Positions 21,977 to 32,779 of a stretch of 64,000 bases of DNA are shown here, one piece after another. Position 1 is the stretch's first letter. The number at the start of each line of letters is the position of its first letter. This stretch comes from Isoetes taiwanensis. Taxonomy: Eukaryota > Streptophyta > Lycopodiopsida > Isoetales > Isoetaceae. The notes below the pieces were generated by a model. That model ran no database searches. It saw only the letters and a list, made by a program, of their open reading frames with translations, and was not told the DNA's origin. The DNA is taken from NCBI GenBank assembly GCA_021234155.1, contig JAJEKV010000008.1:3175008-3239007 (forward strand). The letters run 5' to 3'. Made by a program: the position numbers and the translations under genes.

Positions 21977-24379
21977 TTAAGGAAGTCGCACATCCAACAT
22001 TGTTGTAAGAATAATTGTATTTCAAAGATAAGTTTGAGAGAGTTGAGGTTACTACGTGATCATTATAGTGCAATGACTTTGGCGGACCAAAGAGGTTATC
22101 TGGCATACAATATAAGGCCTGACAGAGGAGTTAAGTTTCTTTATTATTGTAAAGGAATTGAAGTTTGTCAGACATCATTCAAAATCATCCACTGTTAGGA
22201 AGCAGGAGACTATCAAGGTTGAAAAAAAGGCTCGACAAGAATCCACGGATTAATGATTACTGCCATTCCAGAAATGTTGTGACTGCTCATGCTCTAGAAT
22301 GTGTAGCTTGGATAAAAAACTTCTTCAAAGAATCTTGTGAAAAGTTGCCCAATAGTCCAATGTACCACTTGAATGATAATTTTACAAAACGTGAAGTCTA
22401 CAACAACTACAAAGAAACATGCCTAGAATCTGGCGTGTGCCAAGTTTCTTATTCATATTTCATTGTCTTGTGGAAGAAAGAATTTGCTCGTGTAAGGATT
22501 CCAAGAAAGCATCGGATGTCAGTTTGCTCCATATGCGCTGAGTTGAAGGCTAAGAGGCAAAGTGCTAAAACTTTACATGTTAAAAGTAAGATAACAAGAA
22601 TCCTTTATTTTTTGTATTCTCCTAGAATTTTGTCTGACAATTGTCTTTGTGTAGATGACTCAAGGAGAAACTTAATAAACACAGGGAACTACAGTTGTTG
22701 GAAAGAAGAAAATTGTTCAACATAGAAAAAAGTTGCTAGTGAAGCCCCTATCTTTCACTTGTAATAGATGGCATGGATCAAAAGAAAACGACGATACCTC
22801 ACTTTGTAAATGTGCCTAAGGATCTTCCAGAGCAAGACTTCATTCACCTACATGTTGTTGGTGCAATGATTTTTTCTAGTAATGTTCGTTGTAAAGCTTT
22901 TCTCAATTATCCAAATCTTCACAGTGATCCAAATCTTGTAGTTACAATTTTGCACAAGATTCTTTGTAGCTTGGAAAATTTACCACCAATGTTATACCTT
23001 CAACTGGACAACACTACAAGAGAAAATAAAAATCAAGTAGTCTTTGCTTATTGTGCCATGTTGGTCGAGAAACAAATCTTTAAGAAAATAAAGATTGGTT
23101 TTCTACTAGTTGGGCACACGCACGGCCAAATTGATCAGATGTTCAGCAGATTCTCCAAACGTCTTGCTAGAAAAAGGGCGTTCACTTTACCAACAATTAT
23201 CAAAGATTCTTATAATCCTCAACCAGAAGTTGAGCTAATCAAGGAGACTTTTGATTTTAGAGAGTTCATATTTCGCAATGGTTGTGCTATTGAGCGGTTA
23301 AGGAACATCACATTTCAGCACCATTCATAGTTCTTCTTACAAAATGGCAAGACCTTATTACAAGGAAAGAAATATGCTACATCACGAGAATGGTTACCAA
23401 AGGATGGTCTACACTTTATTTGTTATATTCCTAATCCTAATACTATGATGTTGGCAGAGCAAATGCCGCTCAAGGATCTATTTGAGATAACCAAAAGTCA
23501 CAAGGAAAAAAGAGCATTTGATCCAAAAAAATCCTTAGATGCATTTGAAAGAAGTATTAAGCTTTGTTACAATCACTTTGATGAAGCAGCTTGTTTGTGG
23601 TGGAGTTCTTTCTTTCGTAAGCAAGGCAACCTGCTGTAAAAGATGGCACTAGGGCCAACAACAATTGCATTCCGATGGCCAGAGAAAAGATCTCATATGC
23701 TTGCAACTGATGATGTAGCAAGCAATAGACGAAGTTGAACAAGTTCTCAAATTTCGGTGACGAGGAAGGTAATCGTATCTGTGCCCTAGAAGCCCTAGAA
23801 AAGATACAACAAGAAGGTAGAATTTCTGGAAATACTTCAGAAATACAAAAGGGAATGCTAGTTGTTGTTTTGGCTGACGATGATGAGGAAGGCCGAATAT
23901 TTTGGTTGGCAAAAGTCCTTGATGTTGTTCGCGAGGAGGGATTACCCACACAATTAAAGGTGCATTGGATGAGAACTACATCAAAAAATGCATTTGATGG
24001 ACGGTATGACTTTGAGATGATGAAATCCAACAGAGGCAAAAGAGCAAGAAGCACAGCAAGAACGGATATGCTTCATCTCTCAGAAGTAAAAATCTTTGCA
24101 TATGACTTTACCCTGAAAGCCAACAACGGACTGCGCGAGACTACTAAAAGGCTACTAAAATCTGCTTGTGGTCTAGGTGAGTCGTCAAAAAATGTTGACA
24201 ATGTTGCTAAAATGTTGACAATGTTGCTGACAGAGAAGATGACATTTTACTAGTGGACAGTAATGAGGAGGACCGTTCCAAAGACATCCACCTCGACAAA
24301 TGAGGCACTAGACACAAAAAAGTTGATAATAACCGACCCGGTGTCAACGAATCGGCGATGAGATAGATCCTGTACTAGC

Positions 24380-24495
24380 AGCAAAGTCAAATTACGTTCG
24401 ATAACAGTTATTTTCAAGATATAGTTTATTCTTGATGATTGCAAAGTCATGCTACATTTCATAATTAATATTATTTTCAAAATATAGTTTATTAC
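24380..24495. repeat. Short tandem duplication (about 62 bp)
   Basis: The phrase gcaaagtca..ttac/atttc...ttattttcaa.atatagtttatt occurs twice in a row. Just past the DUF7869 remnant; non-coding. Confidence 0.5.
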
Positions 24496-24499
24496 CACA

Positions 24500-24820
24500 A
24501 AAATAGCAAGAAATTTCTTGTTTTCAGGGGAATCTTTGGAATATTCTTTTTGAAAAAATTAGTGATCGTTGTTATAAAGGAATGTATCTTATATAAGCTT
24601 CACAAATGTAATCATGATTTGGCATGCTCGGAGTGGATTCTTCAAACTTTAAGTCATTGGGTGTGATGTCTTTTCTCTACTCATTGTTTGTGGGAGGTTT
24701 TACTTGAATTCAACAATTCTAATGGCATTAAACAGAGAGATAGATAAACTTATTGTCCCTTGGATTCATCTAGATCATAAGGCACATTACAATGCTGCTT
24801 GCAACAGATAATTAGAACAT
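24500..24820. other. Intergenic, 3' flank of the methyltransferase gene
   Basis: AT-rich DNA with no exon. It should contain the 3' UTR and polyadenylation signals of the minus-strand methyltransferase; no single signal is decisive. Confidence 0.5.
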
Positions 24821-25656
24821 TTAGTCACGAAATGGTACACATCCAACCAGGAGCTGAATTGGCCATGTGACTGCCCTAGCACCGTCTCCCCAAGCCTTAG
24901 CAAACTGTAAATTTGTCTCCTCGTCTAACAATACAATTCCTTTGTTAAGTGCGGTCTGCACTGCAGACCACGATCTCAAATACAAAAGAAATTCTTCAAC
25001 ATTTAAATCAGCCCTCCATTCAAACTCAACACCAGCAGTATCCATAATAGGATCAAAAGGGAAATAAATGGTCATGTATCCTTCATCTACAAAAGCCCTT
25101 TGAGATGCCCAATATGGACCAGTTTTCTTGTCATAAAATTCTTTAATCAAATCACCAATCTCATCTGAAACATGAGGCAATATATAAGTCCATGCAGCTA
25201 TTAAACCTCCAGGCTTGAGAAAGCGTCTGACATGAGAATAGAATAAATCCAGGTCGAACCAATGTAAAGCCTGTGCCACAGTTATTAAATCAACTGAATG
25301 TTGAGGACCTATTATAGCACTAAGATCTTCAAAACTCATCTTTTCTGAAGCTACAGCATATGTTATGTTTGGCCGTTTTACAGCATGCTCTAATTGTTGC
25401 TTGCTAACATCTGTGGCTACAACAGTGTCGAAATAGTCTGCTAACTGCAAAAATTATGAACATTAGATTTAGGGATACAAATTAGGGTTTGGAAATGAAA
25501 GCATACCATGCTTGCAGACTGGCCATTTCCGGTGCCAACATCCCATGCTTTTATGTGATTCCTTGTATGAGATGCTAAAAAGGAGAAAAGCTCAGGCGGA
25601 TATCGAGGCCTGGAAAGAGCGTAGATCTCTGATTGCTCATCGAAAAGACCTGCCAT
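24821..25656 (-). CDS. SAM-dependent methyltransferase (class I, methyltransferase type 11), two exons, 257 aa
   Basis: Exon 1 (25656-25507, 50 codons) starts at the ATG of MAGLFDEQSEIYALSRPRYP. It carries the SAM-binding glycine loop WDVGTGNGQSAS and ends at a gtatgc donor. A 62-bp intron (25506-25445) ends in ttttgcag. Exon 2 (25444-24821) continues LADYFDTVVATDVS (acidic end of strand 2), then LITVAQALHWFD (motif IV region), then VRRFLKPGGLIAAWTY, and ends VPFRD. The 257 residues fit the plant family of small cytosolic methyltransferases annotated as 'putative methyltransferase DDB_G0268948' or embryonic-abundant-protein-like. The substrate is unknown. A TTG seven codons upstream is in frame but the ATG is the natural start. 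All key motifs are intact. Confidence 0.88.
25445..25506 (-). other. Intron of the methyltransferase gene (62 bp)
   Basis: GT (gtatgc) to AG (ttttgcag) on the minus strand. Joining its ends keeps the frame across the SAM-binding region. Very short for a plant intron but similar to the 66-bp intron in the Tudor fragment at 9470-9535. Confidence 0.85.
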
Positions 25657-26240
25657 AGCTGATATGCTGGACACCAAAAATGCATGTTTTTATAACAAAA
25701 AAATAGCGGAGTCTTTCCTGCGCACTTACACACTTCAATACTTTCACGGCAAGGCAAGCATGCGGTTAATTTAGAAAAAAAGTAGCCTATGAGGTTAATT
25801 TAGATCGAGATTGGAACCTCTTTATCAGCTAGACTAGAAGCCTTAGCAAATCATTACAACACCCTTCATCAACAGCGTGATGAAACCATAGAAGATTTCT
25901 TAGTGGCTAAAATTGGTAGACGGGCCTTACTTTTTTCGACAGGGACGGCAACAGCTCGCAGCGGGCGCCTAAGGCAGGCAGGTCACTTCGGAAGCATAAG
26001 CCCATGTGGGCTCTCTTTCTGCTGCTGCTAGGGCTCCGGTGGAGCTGTGCTTCTGTTTTAGACCAAAGAACTGCTTGCATTGCATCTATGGCGAAATAAT
26101 CAGGCTTGAATAGATCTCTGGAGGGTCGATCAAGCTTGCAAGACACAGGATTAAACCCTGCCCGTTTCTTTGTGACCATCCGGCCCGATTGAGAAGAACC
26201 AGCCCGGCAGTCCCTAGGCGCCCCTGCTTCCGTGGTTTTG
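25657..26240. other. Upstream region of the methyltransferase gene; no other confident gene
   Basis: The promoter of the minus-strand methyltransferase should lie here; no clear TATA box is chosen. A 119-codon open stretch on the minus strand (25907-26266) has basic, low-complexity content and no recognised domain, so I do not call it a gene. Confidence 0.35.
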
Positions 26241-26243
26241 CAT

Positions 26244-26266
26244 TTTTGGGTTGCCCCTAGGGGCAA
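26244..26266. repeat. GGGTTGCCCC-TAGGGGCAA foldback motif (copy 1)
   Basis: A GC-rich near-palindrome, tttttgggttgcccc followed by taggggcaaaccc. The same motif, longer by one base pair per arm, occurs in inverted orientation at 39891-39918. It is a candidate terminal or foldback segment of a repeat family. Confidence 0.5.
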
Positions 26267-26632
26267 ACCCTCGTTTATGTGCGTTTATGCAGCTCCAAAC
26301 TGGCTGTTGCCAGTAAACTGGAGGTCGACCTCCGGCTTCGGCTATGGCTATGCCCCTTGTCCTGTTGCTCTTCTAAAAACAGGGGGATTCATGGCATTTT
26401 TCACAACCGATTCACATCATATTTCATGCAAGGGCCTGTCCTCATGCTAGCAATCCCAATTTGGAAGGTTGGGTGCCCATTTCGTTTTTATGCGCGTGTA
26501 TAATCCATAGTTTGGCTGTTGAAGGCTCACGTGTGGAAGGATGAAGGAGATAATGAAAATGAACAGCTTGTAGGTCGTCGGATACGAGCATGGTGGCCTC
26601 TTATAAGAAGTGAGTGTTGTTTATCCGTTGTC

Positions 26633-26676
26633 CTTTGCCAAATTCCTAAATGTCCTTTGCCAAATTCCTAAATGTC
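26633..26676. repeat. 22-bp tandem duplication
   Basis: tcctttgccaaattcctaaa plus tg, twice in succession. Non-coding. Confidence 0.6.
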
Positions 26677-26679
26677 AGC

Positions 26680-27725
26680 CTGCTGTTTGACTAGGTTCTA
26701 TCGTGGAAAAATATCAAAGTATCAACACATATGTAATTGTGTTTGAATTTTTTTTTCTTTTTTAGCACGTTTGCACAAACACAAGACACTTTGAAGCAGT
26801 GTCCACGTTGACGCCAATTCCAACCGTTTGATTCCATCTACGGTGAAGAAAATACATGGAAATTCCAGCGTGTGCAGAGGTGTGGGAAGTTATGCTGCCT
26901 CTGCCGGAATCCATAAAGAGGTCGCTGGAGGTCATTTGAATCTACACAAGAGAGGTCGCTTGCATCTCCCTTCTTCTTCCTAGTGTTAGGTCAACCTTCT
27001 TTTTCTTGCATGAGTACGGTGCTTTTATTTCCGGTTTTACTGGTGTTCTAACCTATAGAGCTACTAATTACACGGTTATGCACAACCCCATATTTGGGCA
27101 TCGTTTTGTCTCAATTCAGGTTCAGGGGCTAGACCTAATCTTTAGAGCTTTCATTACAACTCATGGAGCCGACAGCTTCCGTGCAAGAAGGGCTTAGTCA
27201 CATTCTGATTATCCAATATAGAGTCATTTTCATCCATAATTTGCCATTGAATGTATTGATCTGTTTACATTTCATGATTTTACAATCGACGGAGCATTCC
27301 AGTTCCCTTGACATGCTTCGTCTTTTTGCATATGGCACCGGAGTGACTACAAGTGTAAGTTGTGCTTTATTCCATTACTTGAGACATTTTGGCATATTAG
27401 TACGAATCGATGTTTGTTATGGCATTACAATACGAGTTGGGATAGTTTAATTAGTCTTTGGACAACAAAGATCTCCGCGCAGAAACCGGAAGAATTTTTT
27501 TATGCAAGAGGGAATGATTTTGCAAACCAAGTGGTATTTTGATAATTAGCTACGGTAAAGAGAGTGTAATAGTTTTAAGCAGTGTTTTCATGAAGATGTC
27601 ATTGTGTTTTCCCGCTGATTTAAAAGAGTACATCCATGCCGGTGTTAAAACATGATATTATTGATGTCCTCCAAAGTGTTCTGGCTTGTAATTCAACAAG
27701 CATTTAAAGGTAGGTAAAGTCTACC
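26680..27725. other. No gene recognised
   Basis: Moderately AT-rich. Some open stretches on the plus strand (27006-27450) have no recognisable domain. This is the upstream region of the ParB-like gene. Confidence 0.35.
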
Positions 27726-27731
27726 CCAGCG

Positions 27732-28704
27732 ATGAATCGAGGGAGGAAAAGTGGAGAAGAACAATTGAGTGGGGAAGAAGAGAAGAAGCAATTTGTCAAG
27801 AGGAAGAGGGCGGAGATGATGGTGGAGAATTAGATAGAGCAATCGGATAAGGACTTGTTTAAAACAAAAGAAAACATGTCAAAGAAATTGTTGTGCAAAA
27901 GGAAGAGGAAGGTATAACGCATTGAGGGATCGGCGTGCCCAAGGAGAAGAAAAGAGCTCCTGGATGTGTGATTAAAAGCAAGGAAGTTGATAGGAGCACA
28001 AAGCTGTTGAATCATGTCAATGCTACCAAGCGTGTTGTTGACACGATGAGGCTCTCTACAGCCACAATCAAAAGACCTCCCAAAGATGCTTCTGGACAAA
28101 GGCCTCTGCAAGTTAGGAAGTTATATGCTTCACACGTTGACACTCTAAAAGATAGAATGAGGGCTAACCAAGAAGCAGTAGTCACTCCTATGATTGTTAT
28201 GGTTGACCCAAATCAATGTACATCTCTAAAAGAGTACAATAAGGCTGACTTTGAGTACTATCGGTATTATGTCTTGGGTGGAACACATAGTTACAAAGCA
28301 AGAAAAGAACTAATGAAAGAAGACAGCAAAAATCGTGCTTGGAAAGTGGTAGAAGCTAAGGTTTATGTTGGTCTAACTGATGAAGAAGCAAAAGTTCTAG
28401 CCATTTCTCATAATGTTGATAATGAATACCGCCTCCAAATGAATTTCATTGATCGACACGCTTTATGCATCGAGAATTTATAAACTTTGAACGGACCTAC
28501 GGTGAAGACTTGAGGAAAGAATGGCACACTTCTTCGTAAGCTCGTGGAAACTTGTGTAACGTAATGTTGCTCCCAGATGATAGTGATCCATCACCCACCA
28601 AAGGCTTTAAAAAGTTTGATGACTATTTTCAACTAGCCTTTAATGGAAAGGTCTCTGCATCTAAACTCAAGTTGGCATGTTTATTGCTTGTGTTAAAAAG
28701 CTAG
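27732..28704 (+). pseudogene. ParB/sulfiredoxin-like domain protein, probably transposon-linked
   Basis: An ATG at 27732 opens a Lys/Glu-rich stretch with nuclear-localisation-like KRKR clusters (stop near 27830). The main frame 27935-28483 has a basic linker and then VRKLYASHVDTLKDRMRAN, VTPMIVMVDPNQC, YYVLGGTHSYKARKEL, VEAKVYVGLTDEEAKVLA and HNVDNEYRLQMNF. The conserved order (PI.V....V, then GG.HS..A, then GLT.EEA..LA..HN) is that of the ParB/sulfiredoxin-like fold. A frame change at about 28465 continues with REFINFERTYGEDLRKEW, a TAA at 28537 and then KGFKKFDDYFQLAFNGK to a TAG at 28702. ParB-like domains are mainly bacterial and mobile-element linked. Function here is unknown; it may be an element-encoded DNA-binding or nuclease-like protein. 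Confidence 0.6.
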
Positions 28705-30955
28705 TGTATGAATTCATACTCCGTGCACTCATTTACAGTACTTACTTGTCAAAAAATCTTATAAAAGGTCTGCATTTAAACTCCTCTTTAAAGTGAGGTT
28801 GTGCACCTCCTAACATCTTGTTCTATTTTGCAACTAATTATGGGCCACTTTTGTTAGTAAAAATGCCGTGTATCACGGAGGATGCAGGAGTTTGTGCACT
28901 TAGTTTATGCTTTGGTCCTTTAGACAGGCATGGTTGTTCGAATATTTCCTTCTAAAAAGGTACATTTTAAATTTTAAGGTGCCACCATATCTTTTTACTT
29001 ATTACCTATAAGATGGCGTGCCTGTGCAATTGTATGCTAGAGTAAGTTTTGTCTATCTCAATTACAGATTTGTGCCTGCGTCTTTAGCTTCGTCATAATC
29101 GGATGTTAAAGTAATAGTGCTCGATCCTTAAAGGACGAAAATAGTTCCTATTGGATTACTATTGCACCCATAGCAGATATTGTATGTATTGCATTCAGAT
29201 CGGTAGTTGGTAAGCTTAGTAGTGGAATCTGATCGTGAAAGTTTTGATAGAAGTGCCTTTGTCATTTCTCATCATGCCCATCTCACCTGTACGACTAATT
29301 GCAAACTTAGAAGATCAAGATGATATGCCAAGGATGCGGCTGTGAGCCCAACTACATGTGGAACCAAAATTTTAGTTGCACCACAATTCTAAGTTGTTGT
29401 GAAGGCAACAGATCCAGCACAATAGCTATATGAAGATGCAGCAAGTTTAGTTGATCTAGTTGTCAGTAGAGTAAGTTCTTATTCTTATATCTATTACCAA
29501 CTTTTGAAAGTTAAGGAAAGAACCTTTAGACCAGATATACTGTATCTCATAATGCTATTCCTCTTCTGGTGTTTGCTCTTCATAGCCCTTATATTGTTAA
29601 GGTTTTCATCATTAAAGGCATAGGAAAAAGAGTACCTTCTAGAATATCTTTGTGCTTATCGTTGTTAGCACTGCTATTTGGCTTCTACATTTTATGGAAC
29701 ATAAAAGTCAATTATGGTCAGGCTCCCTTTCATTAATATAGGTATAATTCATTAAATTTGCTAAAATCTGAAGACCAGTCTGCTGCTGCTACCCTTAAGA
29801 TGTTTCGGGATAGGAAACCTGTCAATAGATGTGCCTTTGTAATGGTTTTTTTGTAACATTTCAATGTTTCAATACTGTAACTTCCGGAATTGAAAAGTAT
29901 TTGCCACGGATTCACCTCATAGAGATTTATTCCCGTTTGTTCCCCGTCAAGGTTTGTTCATCGTCAAAGTGTTTTTGATGTTTCTATCTTGATCTATAGG
30001 TTGTGTTCTTATCTTATGACTTTTTAGTGTGTTTAGTATCCTAAATGCAAGAGATTCATTGAATATATGGAAGAATGATGTTCTTATAAGGGCATGTTCT
30101 TTAATCTTTTGATTGCTGCAATTATGTAATGATGCGATGCTGCACAATGTTCTTGCATGTGAAGTATGGCTTCACATCCTAAAGGCCTTAACTGTGTTGC
30201 AGGTTAAGGTGGGATTAAGGTTTGCTGCCACAGTGATAAGCAGTGGCCCCATTTTCAGGTATGCAACTAATGAGTGTGCATGTGGAAAAATCTTACACAT
30301 TTGAAATTGATTAGGATGTTAGGTACTGAATGGTTGATGTAGTTTGTATGTAGTTTGTAGACATATGCCAGAAGTGGTCTCTATGTAGAAGCAACCTCAA
30401 CTTTCTAAGAAATGGATTGGGCTGGATTTCCAGCTAATTTCCACACCTTTAACTCCCTTATGGAAGCCGACAGCAAGGGCGCCTTTCCTTATCTTCTCTG
30501 CTTATAGATTTTCTAGGTATGTATATTGAACTAAAAAGTTAGATGATATTTAGGGAAATTCATGATGAGAAATCAAACGTACGGCCTGAACATCTTTTGA
30601 ACAAAGCCTAAATTATTTGAGCAATAGTTTTCCTTAGCATCGCATTTCACTTCTTTGTAGTTCCTCCTAGGTCTGGTCTTGCCATCATTGTTCATAATCC
30701 CCCTTGACAAATCATGATTTTTGATGGTGTATTTCTGTTGCTTCAATGGGTATTCAAACGGGTATTCAAACAGGTATCTAGGTCCTGATAGCCAGTTTGC
30801 AGGTTATTCACTGCCAAATATTGATTAGATTTACGGCACCAAACATTCGTGCTTGCAGACGTCTTTTTGAGGATAAAATGTAAGCTCTCTATGTTTACTA
30901 AATAGGAATCTCAGACTGTTGGGAAAATTAGGGGAAGTGACCAAATAGGATATAA
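28705..30955. other. Long non-coding stretch; no gene supported
   Basis: AT-rich, with splice-like signals here and there (for example a cag/gttaaggtggg junction near 30202) but no recognisable protein. It may include the 3' region of the ParB-like element. Confidence 0.4.
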
Positions 30956-30959
30956 TAGC

Positions 30960-31871
30960 ATCAATCCGAGCCCTCGGATCGCCATTCACGAGCCATCATA
31001 TAAGTACACTCCATATTCAAGGCCGGTTATCGGCGTCTTCTCACAGCAGCACTTCTCTCATTGCCCATTGCTTCCCTCCCTTCCCGCCCTGATTTGCTTG
31101 GGCGCTTGTTTATTGTTTTTCACATGTGTTTTTGTTCATGCATACCTTATTGTTGTCCACCCCCCGGGTGTTTCTCATCATGTTTTTACACCTGCATGAT
31201 GATGCCTTGTTCTCCACCTGTGGGTGATGGTGTTTATTTCCACCCTGAGGGTGACGCAAATTTCTTTTTTATCATGTTCTTTCTTCCACCTGCTGAATGA
31301 TGCTTTTTCTCTCCACCCTCCGGGTGATGCTATCTTCTCTTCTGCTATGTATTGTTGATTTTCTCCTCATTACTAATCACTCACATCAGTTTTTTGGGTG
31401 TTTGTTGTTGTGCAGCTTGCCGCTTCGTCGTCATGCACGTTCTTGTTCTTCTTAACTGTTAATGGGTGTCTTCTATGTGTTCTATTTCTTTTGCAAGTAT
31501 TACATCGTCTCGTGGGCTCACTCCCTCTTGCGTACGCCATCGCCCCACTTCCTTCGATTCTCCAGGCAACCATCTAAGGTTGTTGGCGACCATTTCTCAT
31601 TAGGGTTTTCCTTGAAAACCCAAAAGGGCGGGGTTTTTCATCCCGATGAGAAGTTGTCGCCACTATCCTTCTATACTGCCTATGCGCACTTTCTTCCGTA
31701 TGGAGCAACTCGACATTGTTCCTATGGTTAGCTCCCCATCTATATTATTCAAACATTGTATACTACTGCTGTGATGAATGACAAGTCTATCTATGCCTAT
31801 TTTTGTGTTCCTTGCGAGTTCCTTACCAGAATGGGTGATTCTGTATATAAAACTTTGGATCTTAAAAAAAA
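30960..31871 (+). other. Possible transcribed or retroposed unit ending in poly(A)
   Basis: A TATA-like catataag (about 30998) is followed by cggcgtcttctcacagcag (31031-31049). Almost the same phrase lies at 40241-40260, again just below a TATA-like gatatatat. Downstream there is GC-richer DNA, a hairpin repeat (31158-31330) and a block (31594-31640) like the LINE 3' region in opposite orientation. The unit ends ataaaactttggatctt plus ten A (31862-31871). This suggests a retroposed transcript or an unclassified retroelement; no protein is identified. Confidence 0.3.
31158..31335. repeat. Repeated CACC-N-GGGTGATG hairpin units
   Basis: Six related units (caccccccgggtg, cacctgcatgatg, cacctgtgggtgatg, caccctgagggtgac, cacctgctgaatgatg, caccctccgggtgatg), 25-45 bp apart. 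Each is a small inverted repeat of CACCC and GGGTG. No convincing frame. Confidence 0.55.
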
Positions 31872-32035
31872 AATGCTAGCATTGATGGCCTTTATGAAAT
31901 TTATAGAGAAAGGTTGGCTAGACTAATTCATTCTATCCTTGCCTTTTACCTGTGTTGTACATTAAACTTGCAATACTGCAACAATGATATGACACACCAA
32001 AAATGATGCCTACATCCTCCTTAAAATACCCCCTT

Positions 32036-32770
32036 TTGGAAATGGGGGATTGTTGAGCAAAGGATAATTTCTTGAGGAGAACGGGATTCTACTTCTACAT
32101 TAGGGGTACTGAGGGAGTAACAGGGGGATTGCAATTTAGAACATGGGTATTTTTCAGAAAAAAATGATGAATGGGGATGAGGAGAAATGGGGTAGTCAGG
32201 GGTACTAGGGGTAATGAGGAAACAATAGGGGGATTGCAATTTAGAACATGGGGATTTCTACCAAAAAAATGAAGAATGAGGGATGACGAGAAATGGGGTA
32301 GTCGAGGGTTAATAGGGTAATGAGGGAGTAGTGGGGATTGCAATTAGAACATGTGGATTTTCCAGAAAAATGAAGAATGGGGACGTGAGGAGAAATGGGG
32401 TAGTCAGGGGATATTGGGGGGTAATGAGGGAGTAATAGGGGATTGCAATTTAGAACATGGGATTTCTACCAAAGAAATGGAGAATGGGGGATGACGAGAA
32501 ATGGGGTAGTTAGGCTTAGTAAAGGTAATGAGGGAGTAATGGGGGATTGTAATTTATAACTTGGGGATTTCTATGAAAATAATGAAGAATAGGGATGACA
32601 AGAAATGGGGTAGTCGTGGTTAGTAGGGGTAATGAGGGATTGTAATGTAGAATGGGGGATTGCAATTTAAAATGGGGGATGAGGAGAAATGGGGTATTAG
32701 CTTTAGTAGGGGTAATGAGGGCATAATGGGGGGATTGCAATTTAGAGTTAGACAAGGGGACCTGAGTTCG
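32036..32770. repeat. Minisatellite, about 105-bp unit, roughly seven copies
   Basis: The anchor gattgcaatttagaacatgg recurs with starts (at gcaat) near 32131, 32236, 32340, 32445 and 32549, then closer and more diverged at 32642, 32662 and 32737. Units carry gaatggggatgaggagaaat, ggggtagtc and ggggtaatgagggagtaa. The strand is strongly G-rich. Period 105 is divisible by three, so minus-strand open frames appear through it, but these are repeat artefacts. Confidence 0.85.
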
Positions 32771-32779
32771 AAAGAGGGG

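Larger units (their letters stand above)
18548..24300 (+). pseudogene. DUF7869-type transposase-like gene, interrupted and frameshifted
   Basis: From the ATG at 18548 a low-complexity N-terminus repeats PPPMQxTP. One frame then runs to about 19322 with a TAG in a GATA repeat (18988) and a TGA at 19204, ending in an acidic ISDEDDLEED segment. After the nested element at 19327-21976 the body resumes with a Cys-rich start (QHCCKNNC), RRLSRLKKRLD, VARVRIPRKHR-like text and the CSIC pair. The core follows: GMDQKKTTIPHF, LYLQLDNTTRENKN and GFLLVGHTHGQIDQMFSRFS (22773-23330). It ends with a Tudor-like tail (IFWLAKVLDV...LKVHW, 23735-24253). This order is typical of DUF7869 proteins, a dispersed eukaryotic family with an RNase H-like, transposase-like core. 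Several frameshifts (about 22198, 22725, 23330, 23640) show it is dead. Confidence 0.75.

Noticed and set aside
25657-25677. Start of the methyltransferase at the in-frame codon seven positions upstream
   Set aside because: That codon is TTG; the ATG at 25656 begins the conserved FDEQSEIYALSRPRYP region.
31373-31731. Protein-coding genes in opposing open stretches
   Set aside because: No domain, no splice structure, and overlap with a LINE-like non-coding block and a simple hairpin repeat.
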